A stretch of DNA of 44,024 nt from a virus, in the IMG/VR virus record IMGVR_UViG_3300042525_000667, positions 1 through 44,024 of that record; one strand, written 5' to 3'. Numbering within the stretch: position 1 is the first letter of the stretch; every line of letters begins with the position of its first letter. The notes beneath the pieces were generated by a model. It did no database searches and was not told the DNA's origin. It saw only the letters and a program-made list of their open reading frames with translations. Positions 14,500 through 22,405 of the stretch are shown piece after piece. A program made the position numbers and the translations under genes.

Positions 14500-14919
14500 T
14501 TACTTGATTTTGATAGTTTTTGGTTTCTTTTCTTCGGGAATGTTTCTTTCCACAAAGACGCTAAGAATACCGTCTGCCATTTCAGCACGATCTACCTCCA
14601 TATACTCTCCAAGAGCAAAGGTGCGTGTGAATTTTCTGGTTGCGATACCCTTATGAAGTACCTCAGAAGAGGACTCTTCGGCTTTCTCACCCTTGATAAC
14701 TAGACTTCCATTATCCACAGAAACCTCTACCTCGTCCTTGCTAAATCCAGCAACAGCCAAAGATAGTTTGTAAGTATCCTCATCTAACTTTACCAAATCA
14801 TATGGTGGAAAAGATTGACGAGTTGCCTCACGATGGATATTTGAAAGACGGTCCAACTCTCTGTTGAAACCAATAAAAAATGGATCCTTAAATAGATCCA
14901 ATGCAAATGAACTTACCAT
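14500..14919 (-). CDS. Small heat-shock protein, Hsp20/IbpA type
   Basis: A 139-residue alpha-crystallin protein: the N-terminus MVSSFALDLFKDPFFIGFN is as in IbpA-like proteins, then YKLSLAVAGFSKDEVEVSV, GSLVIKGEK and the DGILSVFVER strand; the C-terminus KTIKIK carries the IxI anchor. It is an ATP-independent holdase that keeps unfolded proteins soluble. sHSPs are frequent in cyanophages and also occur in other aquatic phages. An AAGGAGGAATAATG start and a consensus promoter (14976-15004) support high expression. Confidence 0.92.
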   Translation of the reverse strand: MVSSFALDLFKDPFFIGFNRELDRLSNIHREATRQSFPPYDLVKLDEDTYKLSLAVAGFSKDEVEVSVDNGSLVIKGEKAEESSSEVLHKGIATRKFTRTFALGEYMEVDRAEMADGILSVFVERNIPEEKKPKTIKIK

Positions 14920-14975
14920 TATTCCTCCTTGTTAAGCGAGTTCGTTTATACCCCCCTTTGGGCAGGTACATATAA

Positions 14976-15004
14976 ATTATAGCATAATAAAACAGGGATG
15001 TCAA
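14976..15004 (-). promoter_or_regulatory. Consensus promoter for hsp20, nested in a terminator
   Basis: On the minus strand TTGACA (15004-14999), exactly 17 bases, and TATAAT (14981-14976), a full sigma70 consensus. The -35 lies within the loop and 3' stem of the terminator hairpin 14991-15019 that ends the upstream gene. Confidence 0.78.
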
Positions 15005-15019
15005 TTACCCATCCCTGTT
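14991..15019 (-). terminator. Intrinsic terminator after the membrane-protein gene
   Basis: AACAGGGATG and CATCCCTGTT make a perfect ten-base-pair stem with a nine-base loop, followed on the minus strand by TTATT. It ends transcription from 15035-15343 while carrying the hsp20 -35 box. Confidence 0.75.
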
Positions 15020-15034
15020 CTAAACCAAATACTA

Positions 15035-15343
15035 TTAAAGCATTTGTGATGGCTTACCGCCACCGCCAGACTTCTTTTTTACAGTAGCCTTTTTCTTCTT
15101 TGCAGGAGCCTTTACTGAAATGTTTTCTAAAGCATCCTGTAATGCTTTGAGTGCAGGCATTCTGCCAAATGCGGTATCGTTTGGATTGAGTGCTCTCAAT
15201 GCAACTGGTGCAATAGCAGCCACCAGCGAGTACGCAAGTGTCTTAGGATCTGTAACCCCAGACATATAGAGTGCAAGTGCAGCACCTAGAACTGATCGTC
15301 CGTATGATGCAAGCATTGCTTTGTTTTGTTCACTAAGTTTCAT
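15035..15343 (-). CDS. Two-helix membrane protein, holin-like
   Basis: A 102-residue protein with two hydrophobic segments (VLGAALALYMSGV and LAYSLVAAIAPVALRAL) separated by a short turn, and a Lys/Ala-rich C-terminal tail ending in SGGGGKPSQML. Size and layout fit small phage membrane proteins annotated as holins. The Lys-rich tail is typical of the cytoplasmic end. A second holin-like candidate set is next to the endolysin, so its role in lysis is uncertain. Confidence 0.6.
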   Translation of the reverse strand: MKLSEQNKAMLASYGRSVLGAALALYMSGVTDPKTLAYSLVAAIAPVALRALNPNDTAFGRMPALKALQDALENISVKAPAKKKKATVKKKSGGGGKPSQML

Positions 15344-15352
15344 TTTTTCCTC

Positions 15353-15511
15353 CTAGGATATGAATCTAGTTATGGCATCGTAACCTAGCCATAATCCAAT
15401 TATACCAGCAACCCCAGCAAACACGGGAGGGGCTGGAACTGGAAGTTTAAAGGCTGCAAAAATAACTCCGCATCCAAAGCCTGTCAATATTGAAAATACT
15501 ATCTCTTTCAT
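15353..15511 (-). CDS. XapX-domain membrane protein
   Basis: A 52-residue protein with two helices flanking KLPVPAPPVFAGVAGIIGLWLG, the hallmark of the XapX family: a short helix, PxPAPP, then a glycine-rich helix. XapX is a common small bacterial membrane protein of unknown function. Its ATG overlaps the stop of the zinc-ribbon gene upstream by four bases. Confidence 0.75.
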   Translation of the reverse strand: MKEIVFSILTGFGCGVIFAAFKLPVPAPPVFAGVAGIIGLWLGYDAITRFIS

Positions 15512-15699
15512 AACTCATTCTCCTTTATCTTATCTAATGGGGTTGGCAATGTTACCAACGTGCCACACTCCTTACAACTTCCATCTAAAAAATACAAGCC
15601 TATCTCATAATCTAAGGGGTCAAATTGAACAGTAGCAACAAAATATACGCATCCACAATTTGGACAACTACAAGTTGGGATTCCTCTAGCGTCCATCAT
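15508..15699 (-). CDS. Zinc-ribbon protein
   Basis: A 63-residue protein with CSCPNCGC near residue 10 and CKEC near residue 42, giving a classical four-cysteine zinc ribbon. It overlaps both neighbours. Function unknown. Confidence 0.6.
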   Translation of the reverse strand: MMDARGIPTCSCPNCGCVYFVATVQFDPLDYEIGLYFLDGSCKECGTLVTLPTPLDKIKENEL

Positions 15700-16090
15700 T
15701 TATCTCATTTGGCAAAAGATTTTTTAATTTTTTATATTCCTCAGATACTTTTTTAAGAGTATTGTAATGCGGGTATTGTGACATTAAAATTCCATATTCA
15801 TCAAAATAGTTAAATTCTTTATCTGCAATGTCTATAAACTCTTTAATGTTTTTTTGCAATTTTTCAATTTCATTAAATGCAAGTTCTCTAGTTTCACTTA
15901 AAAAATTAATCAGATGATCTTTTTCTATATCTTCATTGGACAATACCTTTTTCTTTATTGATTCATTATCCAACTTTAATTGTGTCATTAAAAATAATAA
16001 CTCTATATTTTTATTTTTTAATCTTATATTTTCAAAAACAACACTAAAGATAACAAAAATAACTATTATGAATACTATAAAGTCAAACAT
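15686..16090 (-). CDS. Membrane-anchored coiled-coil protein
   Basis: About 134 residues: an N-terminal membrane helix (FDFIVFIIVIFVIFSVVF) followed by a long charged helical region with heptad-like Leu/Ile/Lys spacing to about residue 85, then a mixed tail. A GAGGT ribosome site lies before the ATG at 16090; an in-frame ATG at 16102 is possible. Unrecognised; the layout is compatible with a spanin-like or scaffolding role but there is no direct evidence. Confidence 0.5.
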   Translation of the reverse strand: MFDFIVFIIVIFVIFSVVFENIRLKNKNIELLFLMTQLKLDNESIKKKVLSNEDIEKDHLINFLSETRELAFNEIEKLQKNIKEFIDIADKEFNYFDEYGILMSQYPHYNTLKKVSEEYKKLKNLLPNEINDGR

Positions 16091-16580
16091 TAGAAACCTC
16101 ATGTGTTGGCCAATAATATTTACATGGAAGTTTGCGCTCAGGGCAACAAGGAGAGTTATTAATACTTGTTACTGCATATTGAAATTGTGAATAAAAAAGC
16201 GGATCTTTTTTAAATAAATTGGCACGATGAGTTGTTACAATACGAATTAATTTTTTTTCATCTTGGAAATACTCAGGCATATTATTGCCCCAATTTTCCC
16301 AACACATTTCTTTTAATATGTTAAGATTTATTTCATTGTTTTCGGTCTTGATGCCACGACTTTTAGCCTCAGCAATCATAGCCTGTATATAAGACCACAG
16401 GCCTCGCTCAAAACCTTTCCACATCAATACTGCTGGATGATTACGCCAACCACCTGTAGGAGATTTACCAGATAAAACATTAAGAATCTGATAGCCTTCT
16501 AAGATTTGTTTGTTAAGTCGTTTATTATCAAGCATGTAAGCAGATACACTGTAATCGCTTTGTGGTAAAAATGTTTGCAT
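16083..16580 (-). CDS. MSMEG_6728 / Pyr_excise-like protein
   Basis: A 165-residue protein starting MQTFLPQSDYSVSAYMLDNKRL, followed by KQILEGYQIL, GWRNHPAVLMW and a later HRANLFKKDP. This matches a family common in actinobacteria that is related to pyrimidine-dimer glycosylase. DNA repair is the suggested role, but the catalytic details cannot be confirmed by eye. TATAAT lies six bases before the ATG (leaderless form). Confidence 0.68.
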   Translation of the reverse strand: MQTFLPQSDYSVSAYMLDNKRLNKQILEGYQILNVLSGKSPTGGWRNHPAVLMWKGFERGLWSYIQAMIAEAKSRGIKTENNEINLNILKEMCWENWGNNMPEYFQDEKKLIRIVTTHRANLFKKDPLFYSQFQYAVTSINNSPCCPERKLPCKYYWPTHEVSNV

Positions 16581-16611
16581 ATACTAATTATACTCCCAAA
16601 CGTCAATTAAG

Positions 16612-17622
16612 TCAAAGATGCAATGAGTCTTTTTGATATAAATTATAAAATAAATCTGCAAAATGTTGTTGAACATGAATGCCTGGATGAGCATAGTCAG
16701 TTACCTTTTTATAATTTATAATAGAATAATCTGATCCTTGAAACCAACAAACGTCATCCTTAAACTCAGACCCATGATCTGAATTACAACTATTAGATAC
16801 AAGACTGCCAATAGGTAATGTTTTTTGTGTTTGAAATATAGAAGTAAAATTTTTTAATTTAAAATCTTTAATTTTAATTAATTCTGTCATAACTAAATCA
16901 GTGTGTAGGTCCCATGTCGACCAATATAGTTTTATGTTATTTGTTAAACAAAATGATTCTAAAATATATATAAAGTTTACAGCATCTAAAATTAATTGGT
17001 GTGGAGAAACTGAATCTTCTATATTTGTTTTATCTTTTACTTCCATAAACAAAGAATCTTCATATAAAAGGGTAACTGGATTACAAAAGGTTAAATGTAA
17101 CTGATGCTTGTTTGGATCATCACGTACTATTTTACTTGACTTATAAAATTCGTGATCTGCAACAACCATGCTTCTAAAAAAATCTGGAAATAAACAAAAA
17201 ATTTCTTTTGGCATTTTGTTATTCCTACAATACTGAATGATATTAGTACAAATACTTTCTACGGATCCTCCAGGATTTCCTAAATTTGTAATATTCTTAT
17301 TAAGTTTTTTTCCTAAAATGTTTGTCCATCTTCCTAATTCTGGAACCCCAATGCCAAAAGTTATAGAGCATCCAGATGCTATTGCAGTTGCATTTTCGTC
17401 AATTTCTCCACGAAGACCAAGATGATTAATTTTGTAAGTATTCTGTTCATCAATAGTTGCAATATGAGAATCAGTTTGATTCCATTCTGTATCAACAGAA
17501 TTTTTAGCATTTGCAGGATAGAATCCTAAATGATTGTTGTCTGAAAAGTATTTTTCTAAATACCATTTATTTTCGCTATTTTCTCTATAAGCATCTAAAA
17601 TATTTCTCGTTAAAAATGACAT
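16612..17622 (-). CDS. SGNH/GDSL hydrolase-like protein 1
   Basis: A 336-residue protein with a GDSL-like nucleophile block ASGCSITFGIG (S86) and a C-terminal DYAHPGIH (D309-x-x-H312), the usual dyad of SGNH esterases and O-acyltransferases. A FRGEID-like lead-in before the block parallels the two paralogues at 36736 and 37707. There is no signal peptide. It is placed directly downstream of three 2OG oxygenase genes and read with them, which suggests work on the same substrate (acyl removal or addition). The substrate is unknown. Confidence 0.65.
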   Translation of the reverse strand: MSFLTRNILDAYRENSENKWYLEKYFSDNNHLGFYPANAKNSVDTEWNQTDSHIATIDEQNTYKINHLGLRGEIDENATAIASGCSITFGIGVPELGRWTNILGKKLNKNITNLGNPGGSVESICTNIIQYCRNNKMPKEIFCLFPDFFRSMVVADHEFYKSSKIVRDDPNKHQLHLTFCNPVTLLYEDSLFMEVKDKTNIEDSVSPHQLILDAVNFIYILESFCLTNNIKLYWSTWDLHTDLVMTELIKIKDFKLKNFTSIFQTQKTLPIGSLVSNSCNSDHGSEFKDDVCWFQGSDYSIINYKKVTDYAHPGIHVQQHFADLFYNLYQKDSLHL

Positions 17623-17623
17623 A

Positions 17624-18217
17624 TCATCTTGTTTCTCTTACAGAATCAGGAATTGTATTTTCTGTAGATTCATATTCATTTATATTTCCACGATAAGGTG
17701 AACCTTCAAAATTAAACCACAATGTAGAAGAATATCGCTCTCCAGTATTTTTAAGCACTTCATGCAAATAATGCTGATTGCTAGGGAATGTAACAAAACT
17801 ATTTGCTTTTGGCTTAATTTTTAAATCATGCCACGGGAAGTTTATTTCTCCGCCAATATAATCATCATTAATGTAGTAGATTATAGCAAAATCTCCTGTT
17901 GTATCTACATGTTTATTCATGGAATAGTCTGTTTCAAATTTAATTAAATGAAGTTCGTGTTTGTCAAAAACACGAAACTTTACATTAAAATGTTCTTCAC
18001 ACTTCTTAAAGCCAAGCCTAAAAACTTTATCTAATATGTCAATAATTTCTAAGGACAACCCTTTATCAAAACTAAAGTATTTGACTCCCCAGGGCTGAGT
18101 ATGCCAATCCTTAACATTAACCGTATAGTCAAGTAATTTTTTATGATCTTCTTCAGATAAAACATTTTCTGTAATATGTATATTTTCTACAGAGTTTCCA
18201 AAATCATATTCTGTCAT
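17624..18217 (-). CDS. 2OG-Fe(II) oxygenase, P4H type
   Basis: A 197-residue protein with iron ligands H103/D105 (KHVDT) and H152 (LHEV), and R161 for 2-oxoglutarate. The YYINDDYIGGEINFP core is nearly the same as in its upstream neighbour, so the two arose by tandem duplication. A tail of about 30 residues (GSPYRGNINEYES...) follows the domain. It is one base from the SGNH gene and three bases from the next oxygenase, so it belongs to one operon. Confidence 0.87.
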   Translation of the reverse strand: MTEYDFGNSVENIHITENVLSEEDHKKLLDYTVNVKDWHTQPWGVKYFSFDKGLSLEIIDILDKVFRLGFKKCEEHFNVKFRVFDKHELHLIKFETDYSMNKHVDTTGDFAIIYYINDDYIGGEINFPWHDLKIKPKANSFVTFPSNQHYLHEVLKNTGERYSSTLWFNFEGSPYRGNINEYESTENTIPDSVRETR

Positions 18218-18220
18218 AAT

Positions 18221-18823
18221 TTATCCATACCATTCTTTATTTTTATTAAATGTAGAGCCAGTAAACTGAAACCATATAGTAGAACTATATCTATCACCTT
18301 TAAAGATTGTGGACACTTCATGCATATAACCTTCGTTTCCAGGGAAAAAGATTAAACTATTAGGATCTGGTTTAATGTTTAAATTAAATTTTGGAAAACA
18401 AATTTCTCCACCAATATAGTCATCGTTAATGTAATATATTACTGCAATATGGTTTTCTTCACTTGACAGCGTGTCTACATGTGCATCCAGGAACATGCCT
18501 TGTCTAAATTTAATTAAATTAAGTCTATGTTTGTCTACTGGATTGATCTCTACACCATATAAATTTGTGCACTTTTCATAGGCAAGTGTAAAAACTTTAT
18601 TTAATATTTTAACAATTTCTTCTGGTAAATCGTCATGGAAAACAGATTCAGAATCCCATGGTTGTCGTCTCCACATCTTATTATTTTTTACATAATCAAG
18701 TATAATTTTATGTTCTTCTTCAGACAAAACATTTCGTATGTATTGTATATTTTCTTCAGAGTCTCCTATTTTGGCAACATTATTTAAATAAATGTCATCT
18801 TTTTCAGAAGGATCGATAATCAT
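18221..18823 (-). CDS. 2OG-Fe(II) oxygenase, P4H type
   Basis: A 200-residue protein with H115/D117 (AHVDT), H168 (MHEV) and R178. The core YYINDDYIGGEICFP matches the neighbour at 17624, while the N-terminal residues KDDIYLNNVAKIG match the oxygenase at 18865. TAAAAT lies six bases before the ATG, so this gene probably starts its own leaderless transcript covering 17622-18823. Confidence 0.87.
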   Translation of the reverse strand: MIIDPSEKDDIYLNNVAKIGDSEENIQYIRNVLSEEEHKIILDYVKNNKMWRRQPWDSESVFHDDLPEEIVKILNKVFTLAYEKCTNLYGVEINPVDKHRLNLIKFRQGMFLDAHVDTLSSEENHIAVIYYINDDYIGGEICFPKFNLNIKPDPNSLIFFPGNEGYMHEVSTIFKGDRYSSTIWFQFTGSTFNKNKEWYG

Positions 18824-18864
18824 ATACTTATTTTACCATACTCTCTAGGATACAACTTTTTGTC

Positions 18865-19518
18865 CTAATATTTCAATTGTTGGTTATAGATCTCACGAAG
18901 TTCTGTTGTTCCTAAAAATGTAGAACCAGCAAACTGAAACCTCATTGGAAAGGTGTATCTAAATCCTTCTAAAACCTCAAGTACTCCGTGAACATAGTTT
19001 TCGTTACCAGGAAACATAATTAAACTATTTGATTTAGGTTTAATTTTTAAATTATAATCTGGAAATTCTAATTCTCCGCCTTTATAGTTATCATTAATAT
19101 AATACATACAGACAATATGTTGGTGTTTTTGAGCGTCTGTATCTATATGGGGGGTCATCTTACTGCCCCTGCTCCACTTAGTTAAAAGATATTCACCCAT
19201 AAAATTATCATTTGCTTCTATATCTATATCATAATAATCTATACATTTTATTCTAGCAGTTTGAAATATTTTTTTTAAAAGTTTAAGAATATTTTCTGGA
19301 ATTGCTTCTTTATGGGTTCTTTCGGTGGTCCATGGCTCTTTAATCCAAATTTGATTAGAATTATTTACAAAATAAGATAATGTTTGATATTCTTCATCAG
19401 ATAAAAAATTATCTACAATATATACATTTTTTGCAGAACTTCCTAACTTAGCAACATTTTTTAAATAAATTTCATCTTTTTCTAAATCAAGACGTTTTCT
19501 AAAAACTTCTTCATCCAT
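18865..19518 (-). CDS. 2OG-Fe(II) oxygenase, P4H type
   Basis: A 217-residue protein with H124/D126 (PHIDT), H177 (VHGV) and R187, and a YYINDNYKGGELEFP core. It is the third member of the tandem array and more diverged. Its start overlaps the end of the small gene at 19518 by one base (a TAATG junction), so it is coupled to the operon upstream that includes the APS kinase fusion. Confidence 0.86.
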   Translation of the reverse strand: MDEEVFRKRLDLEKDEIYLKNVAKLGSSAKNVYIVDNFLSDEEYQTLSYFVNNSNQIWIKEPWTTERTHKEAIPENILKLLKKIFQTARIKCIDYYDIDIEANDNFMGEYLLTKWSRGSKMTPHIDTDAQKHQHIVCMYYINDNYKGGELEFPDYNLKIKPKSNSLIMFPGNENYVHGVLEVLEGFRYTFPMRFQFAGSTFLGTTELREIYNQQLKY

Positions 19519-19757
19519 TATCCCATTCCTCCTTCTCTAACTAAAAGAACAATGGCTCCATTGTCCTCAAGAGCCTTCTTTACCCTTATCATATATTGTA
19601 CTGCAAGTTTTTTATCATCATCAAGCAAAGACATAAAAGATTTTTCTGAAGCACGAACGGTAATAAAACTATCATTATCTATTAAATCTAACTTAAATCC
19701 CTTGGGTGCAAAATGATCAAGAGATCGAAAAGCCTTACGCATAGCATCTGTATACAC
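19518..19757 (-). CDS. Small protein of unknown function
   Basis: A 79-residue protein (MYTDAMRKAFRSLDHFAP...), predicted alpha/beta, ending LLVREGGMG. No motif recognised. It overlaps its neighbours by one base at each end, which shows it is translated within the operon. Confidence 0.55.
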   Translation of the reverse strand: MYTDAMRKAFRSLDHFAPKGFKLDLIDNDSFITVRASEKSFMSLLDDDKKLAVQYMIRVKKALEDNGAIVLLVREGGMG

Positions 19758-20053
19758 TATAGCAATTCCTCTGGCTGTTTTCTAATAGCAGTAATAATTG
19801 CCTTTGTGCCTTCCCACCTTACACGACCAAGGCAACCTACATTATACTTTATATCACCTTCATACTTAGATAAAATAGCATACGCATACCCATGAATTTC
19901 AAAGTCACTTGCTAATGCTTGATTTCCATTAATAAAAATTCTCCATACAAGCGGATCGTCTGCCTCTGCTTTAGTATTAAATCTTAAAATAATATCATCA
20001 TATGGGCGCATCCATCTATCTTTTATGATAGTCCAAATATATTTAATCTTCAT
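19757..20053 (-). CDS. Small protein of unknown function
   Basis: A 98-residue protein with Trp/Arg-rich stretches (YIWTIIKDRWMRPYDD and GRVRWEGTKAI). No family recognised. It overlaps the APS kinase fusion by four bases (ATGA) and the next gene by one. Confidence 0.55.
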   Translation of the reverse strand: MKIKYIWTIIKDRWMRPYDDIILRFNTKAEADDPLVWRIFINGNQALASDFEIHGYAYAILSKYEGDIKYNVGCLGRVRWEGTKAIITAIRKQPEELL

Positions 20054-20811
20054 AGACCCATTTCTTTTCTTTTTTGTGTTGCAGAAATAGAGTGAATTTG
20101 TTCGCCTAAATCTAATTGCTCAACCTTATAACCTACATCACGACCACATACAATGTTTGTAATGTTTGGTAATCTTAGCACCATTGCACTATCCATAAAC
20201 TTATCTTTATCAATATAACCCTTTACCTGATCAAAGGTAAATGGGTCTTTCTCACTTGTGTTATAGGTATTACGGACTCCTACTAGTACCTGGCTTGTTC
20301 TCTTCCCCGCTTCTCTGTAGAGTGCGTGATGCCCTTCATGCCATGGCTGATATCTACCAAGCATTAATGTTGTTGGTGCAGACCAATCATGTAATTTAAA
20401 TTGTTTAATAATTTCTGTTGCCTTTTCGTCAGGATTCCATTCGTGACTAATAAAAGCCATATCAAAATTATTAGGAACTTCAAATATCTTATTAGTATCT
20501 TCGAATCTGCCCTCTTCGATAGTTTCCATATAAATCAAAATATCTGGTTTACCAAATGCTGCACGAGTTAATTCTGTCGGACATACAAAATCTACAATTA
20601 CTGGCGCTACATTTTGCTTTGCAATCAACCTCGCCATCTCTCCCATACGACGAGCCTGTTCAATCCTATCTTCAGCGGTAAATCCAAGATCAGAATTAAC
20701 CGTAGCCCTGACTTCATCTGCATTAAGATGAATTGCATTAATGCGTTCTTTAAGTGCTTTTGCTAGTTCTGTTTTTCCAGAACCAGGAAGTCCTATAATT
20801 TGAATTATCAT
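20050..20811 (-). CDS. APS kinase (CysC)-like / nucleotidyltransferase fusion, copy 2
   Basis: A 253-residue paralogue of the plus-strand gene at 7652. The P-loop GLPGSGKT, LNADEVR and SDLGFTAEDRIEQARR are preserved, and the C-terminal domain keeps LGRYQPWHEGH and ISATQKR. The N-terminal 80 residues are almost identical to copy 1 except for a few changes, whereas the linker (about 85-140) has diverged strongly. The start at 20811 follows GGAGAAAAA; a longer reading to 20850 would overlap WhiB much more. It heads a run leading into three 2OG oxygenases, which links sulfo-donor supply and hydroxylation genes. Confidence 0.78.
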   Translation of the reverse strand: MIIQIIGLPGSGKTELAKALKERINAIHLNADEVRATVNSDLGFTAEDRIEQARRMGEMARLIAKQNVAPVIVDFVCPTELTRAAFGKPDILIYMETIEEGRFEDTNKIFEVPNNFDMAFISHEWNPDEKATEIIKQFKLHDWSAPTTLMLGRYQPWHEGHHALYREAGKRTSQVLVGVRNTYNTSEKDPFTFDQVKGYIDKDKFMDSAMVLRLPNITNIVCGRDVGYKVEQLDLGEQIHSISATQKRKEMGL

Positions 20812-21095
20812 TTTTTCTCCATTGTTAGTGCTTGCCAAATCTCTGACCAATTATCGGAATCCTTGTGACTGTTAAATTCTTTTGATATTGATCCACCCTC
20901 TAAGTATATCCCACCCCAAACTCCCCACTCTTTACTAGAAATGCCTACGGCAAAACAAGTTTTTACTACTGGGCAGTCCTGACATAACTTATCTATGGCA
21001 GGTCTTAAAGACTCTTCTTCTTCATATTTTTCAAAAAATATATTTGTGTCGTAATCAACACAAGCAGCGCTATCTTTCCATTTTAGTTTGTGCAT
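20808..21095 (-). CDS. WhiB-family regulator
   Basis: A 95-residue protein with the four iron-sulfur cysteines C12, C38, C41 and C47 (CxxC in LCQDC followed by CPVVKTC) and the GVWGG turn (58-62) of WhiB proteins. WhiB proteins bind a [4Fe-4S] cluster and the housekeeping sigma factor; they are confined to actinobacteria and their phages. Phage copies can alter host transcription. The C-terminal basic DNA-contact helix is weak here. It overlaps the APS kinase start by four bases. Confidence 0.88.
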   Translation of the reverse strand: MHKLKWKDSAACVDYDTNIFFEKYEEEESLRPAIDKLCQDCPVVKTCFAVGISSKEWGVWGGIYLEGGSISKEFNSHKDSDNWSEIWQALTMEKK

Positions 21096-21300
21096 TTATA
21101 AAACTTTCTGGTATATCCCAACCATTTTTTCCTGGTATAAACTTACGAGTCATATACCATTTTCCATCAATATATGCACCATATTTTGAGGTTCTACCCT
21201 TTTCAGATCTATATCTATTAATAACAGACCATCCATCCCAAAATAATGTATTGCTTGAGTTTACTATTTTTTCCATTTGCTCTAATGATTTAATATTCAT
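21070..21300 (-). CDS. Phage protein of unknown function
   Basis: A 76-residue protein (MNIKSLEQMEKIVNSSN..., WDGWSVINRY, GKWYMTRKFIPGKNGWDIP). The pattern resembles short actinophage hypothetical proteins (from memory). It overlaps whiB by 26 bases. AGGAGAAGAT precedes the ATG. Confidence 0.6.
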   Translation of the reverse strand: MNIKSLEQMEKIVNSSNTLFWDGWSVINRYRSEKGRTSKYGAYIDGKWYMTRKFIPGKNGWDIPESFINAQTKMER

Positions 21301-21308
21301 ATCTTCTC

Positions 21309-21659
21309 CTAGTATCTAAAGATTCCAACTTCTATATTTTTTAATTCTGCTTCCTTAACTAATTTTGAAACAGAATCGTTTGGTGTTGATAAAAATGCAA
21401 GATAATTAAAGTCTTGTATGTTTTCTTCAATCCAAGAAGGAGGCACCTTATACATTTTAATCTTCTTGCCCCTTGATCTCATACTGCGTTCAGAAACATT
21501 AACAAATTCCATAACCATAGAATTTATTTTTGCTGGACCCGCTGTATAAATATAAAAATAAGGATCTTCTTCTTTTGCGCTTGAAAGGGCTACGCCCATA
21601 GCACGAAGAAAAACCTGGTAGTCATCAAAAGATTTGCTACCCTGCACTCCCACTATCAT
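21309..21659 (-). CDS. SLOG/YspA-like Rossmann protein
   Basis: A 116-residue protein starting MIVGVQGSKSFDDYQVFLRAM, with a second strand YFYIYTAGPAKINSMVMEF. The glycine-rich first loop and strand order resemble small SLOG-type nucleotide-binding proteins of phages. Function is unknown; nucleotide-signal binding is possible. It overlaps its upstream neighbour by 23 bases. Confidence 0.45.
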   Translation of the reverse strand: MIVGVQGSKSFDDYQVFLRAMGVALSSAKEEDPYFYIYTAGPAKINSMVMEFVNVSERSMRSRGKKIKMYKVPPSWIEENIQDFNYLAFLSTPNDSVSKLVKEAELKNIEVGIFRY

Positions 21660-22062
21660 CTAAAGTTCCTTCTCTTAGTTTATCTATTATGAACAGCATC
21701 TTGTCTAATTGTACCTTATTCATACCATCTGTGTCAACTCTTCTTGTGCTATCTTTATTTACTGTTCCATCAATTGACATATCTGCCATATAGAAGGCAT
21801 TATCTTTAATCCAGTAGGCGTTGTTATCCATAATTATAACTCTTATGTTATTTTTTGCCTCATGGATCTTAGATTGAGTTTTTTTAATTTTTTTAATTTT
21901 TGTGCCTTTTGGTAGTAACGGAAATATTAAAGAATGAATATGGCTTTGGCTATACCTTATAGGCTTTATTTTGCTTTCTTGTAATATATTATGTTTAGCC
22001 TGAAACTTTTCAAACAAATATATTAAAATAAAAGCCAATATAAATCCTGATATGTATTTCAT
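21637..22062 (-). CDS. Single-pass membrane protein
   Basis: A 141-residue protein with an N-terminal membrane helix (YISGFILAFILIYLF), then a basic region and a soluble domain. TATAAT lies nine bases before the ATG. No family recognised. Confidence 0.55.
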   Translation of the reverse strand: MKYISGFILAFILIYLFEKFQAKHNILQESKIKPIRYSQSHIHSLIFPLLPKGTKIKKIKKTQSKIHEAKNNIRVIIMDNNAYWIKDNAFYMADMSIDGTVNKDSTRRVDTDGMNKVQLDKMLFIIDKLREGTLDDSGSAG

Positions 22063-22081
22063 TATGGACTTATTATACTAC

Positions 22082-22405
22082 CTATTGAATCAGATTGCGC
22101 TTAATCTCCTTAAGAGAAAATTGCATGTCTTCATCTAATTCATTAATATTTGTTTCATTAAAGGCACGACTAGTTAATGAAACCATCGGATTGTTTGAAG
22201 TAACATCCATATTGATAAATCCCAATTCCCAAAGTTTCATGGCAGAAGATATAAAATTATCTAATACCAATTTATGTAACTCAGGGTTTATCTTTTCTAA
22301 ATCTTTATTAAAGGTATACAGCATTTCTCCAGTATCTGGATCAAGTGCTGCTGGCTCTACTACCCCAGATAATACCAATTTGTCGAAATCACTTGGTTCT
22401 TGCAT
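22082..22405 (-). CDS. Acidic protein of unknown function
   Basis: About 107 residues starting MQEPSDFDKLVLSG, helical and acidic. A GAGAAAAG run lies before ATG 22405; a longer reading to 22441 would overlap the nuclease gene by 53 bases. No motif. Confidence 0.5.
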   Translation of the reverse strand: MQEPSDFDKLVLSGVVEPAALDPDTGEMLYTFNKDLEKINPELHKLVLDNFISSAMKLWELGFINMDVTSNNPMVSLTSRAFNETNINELDEDMQFSLKEIKRNLIQ

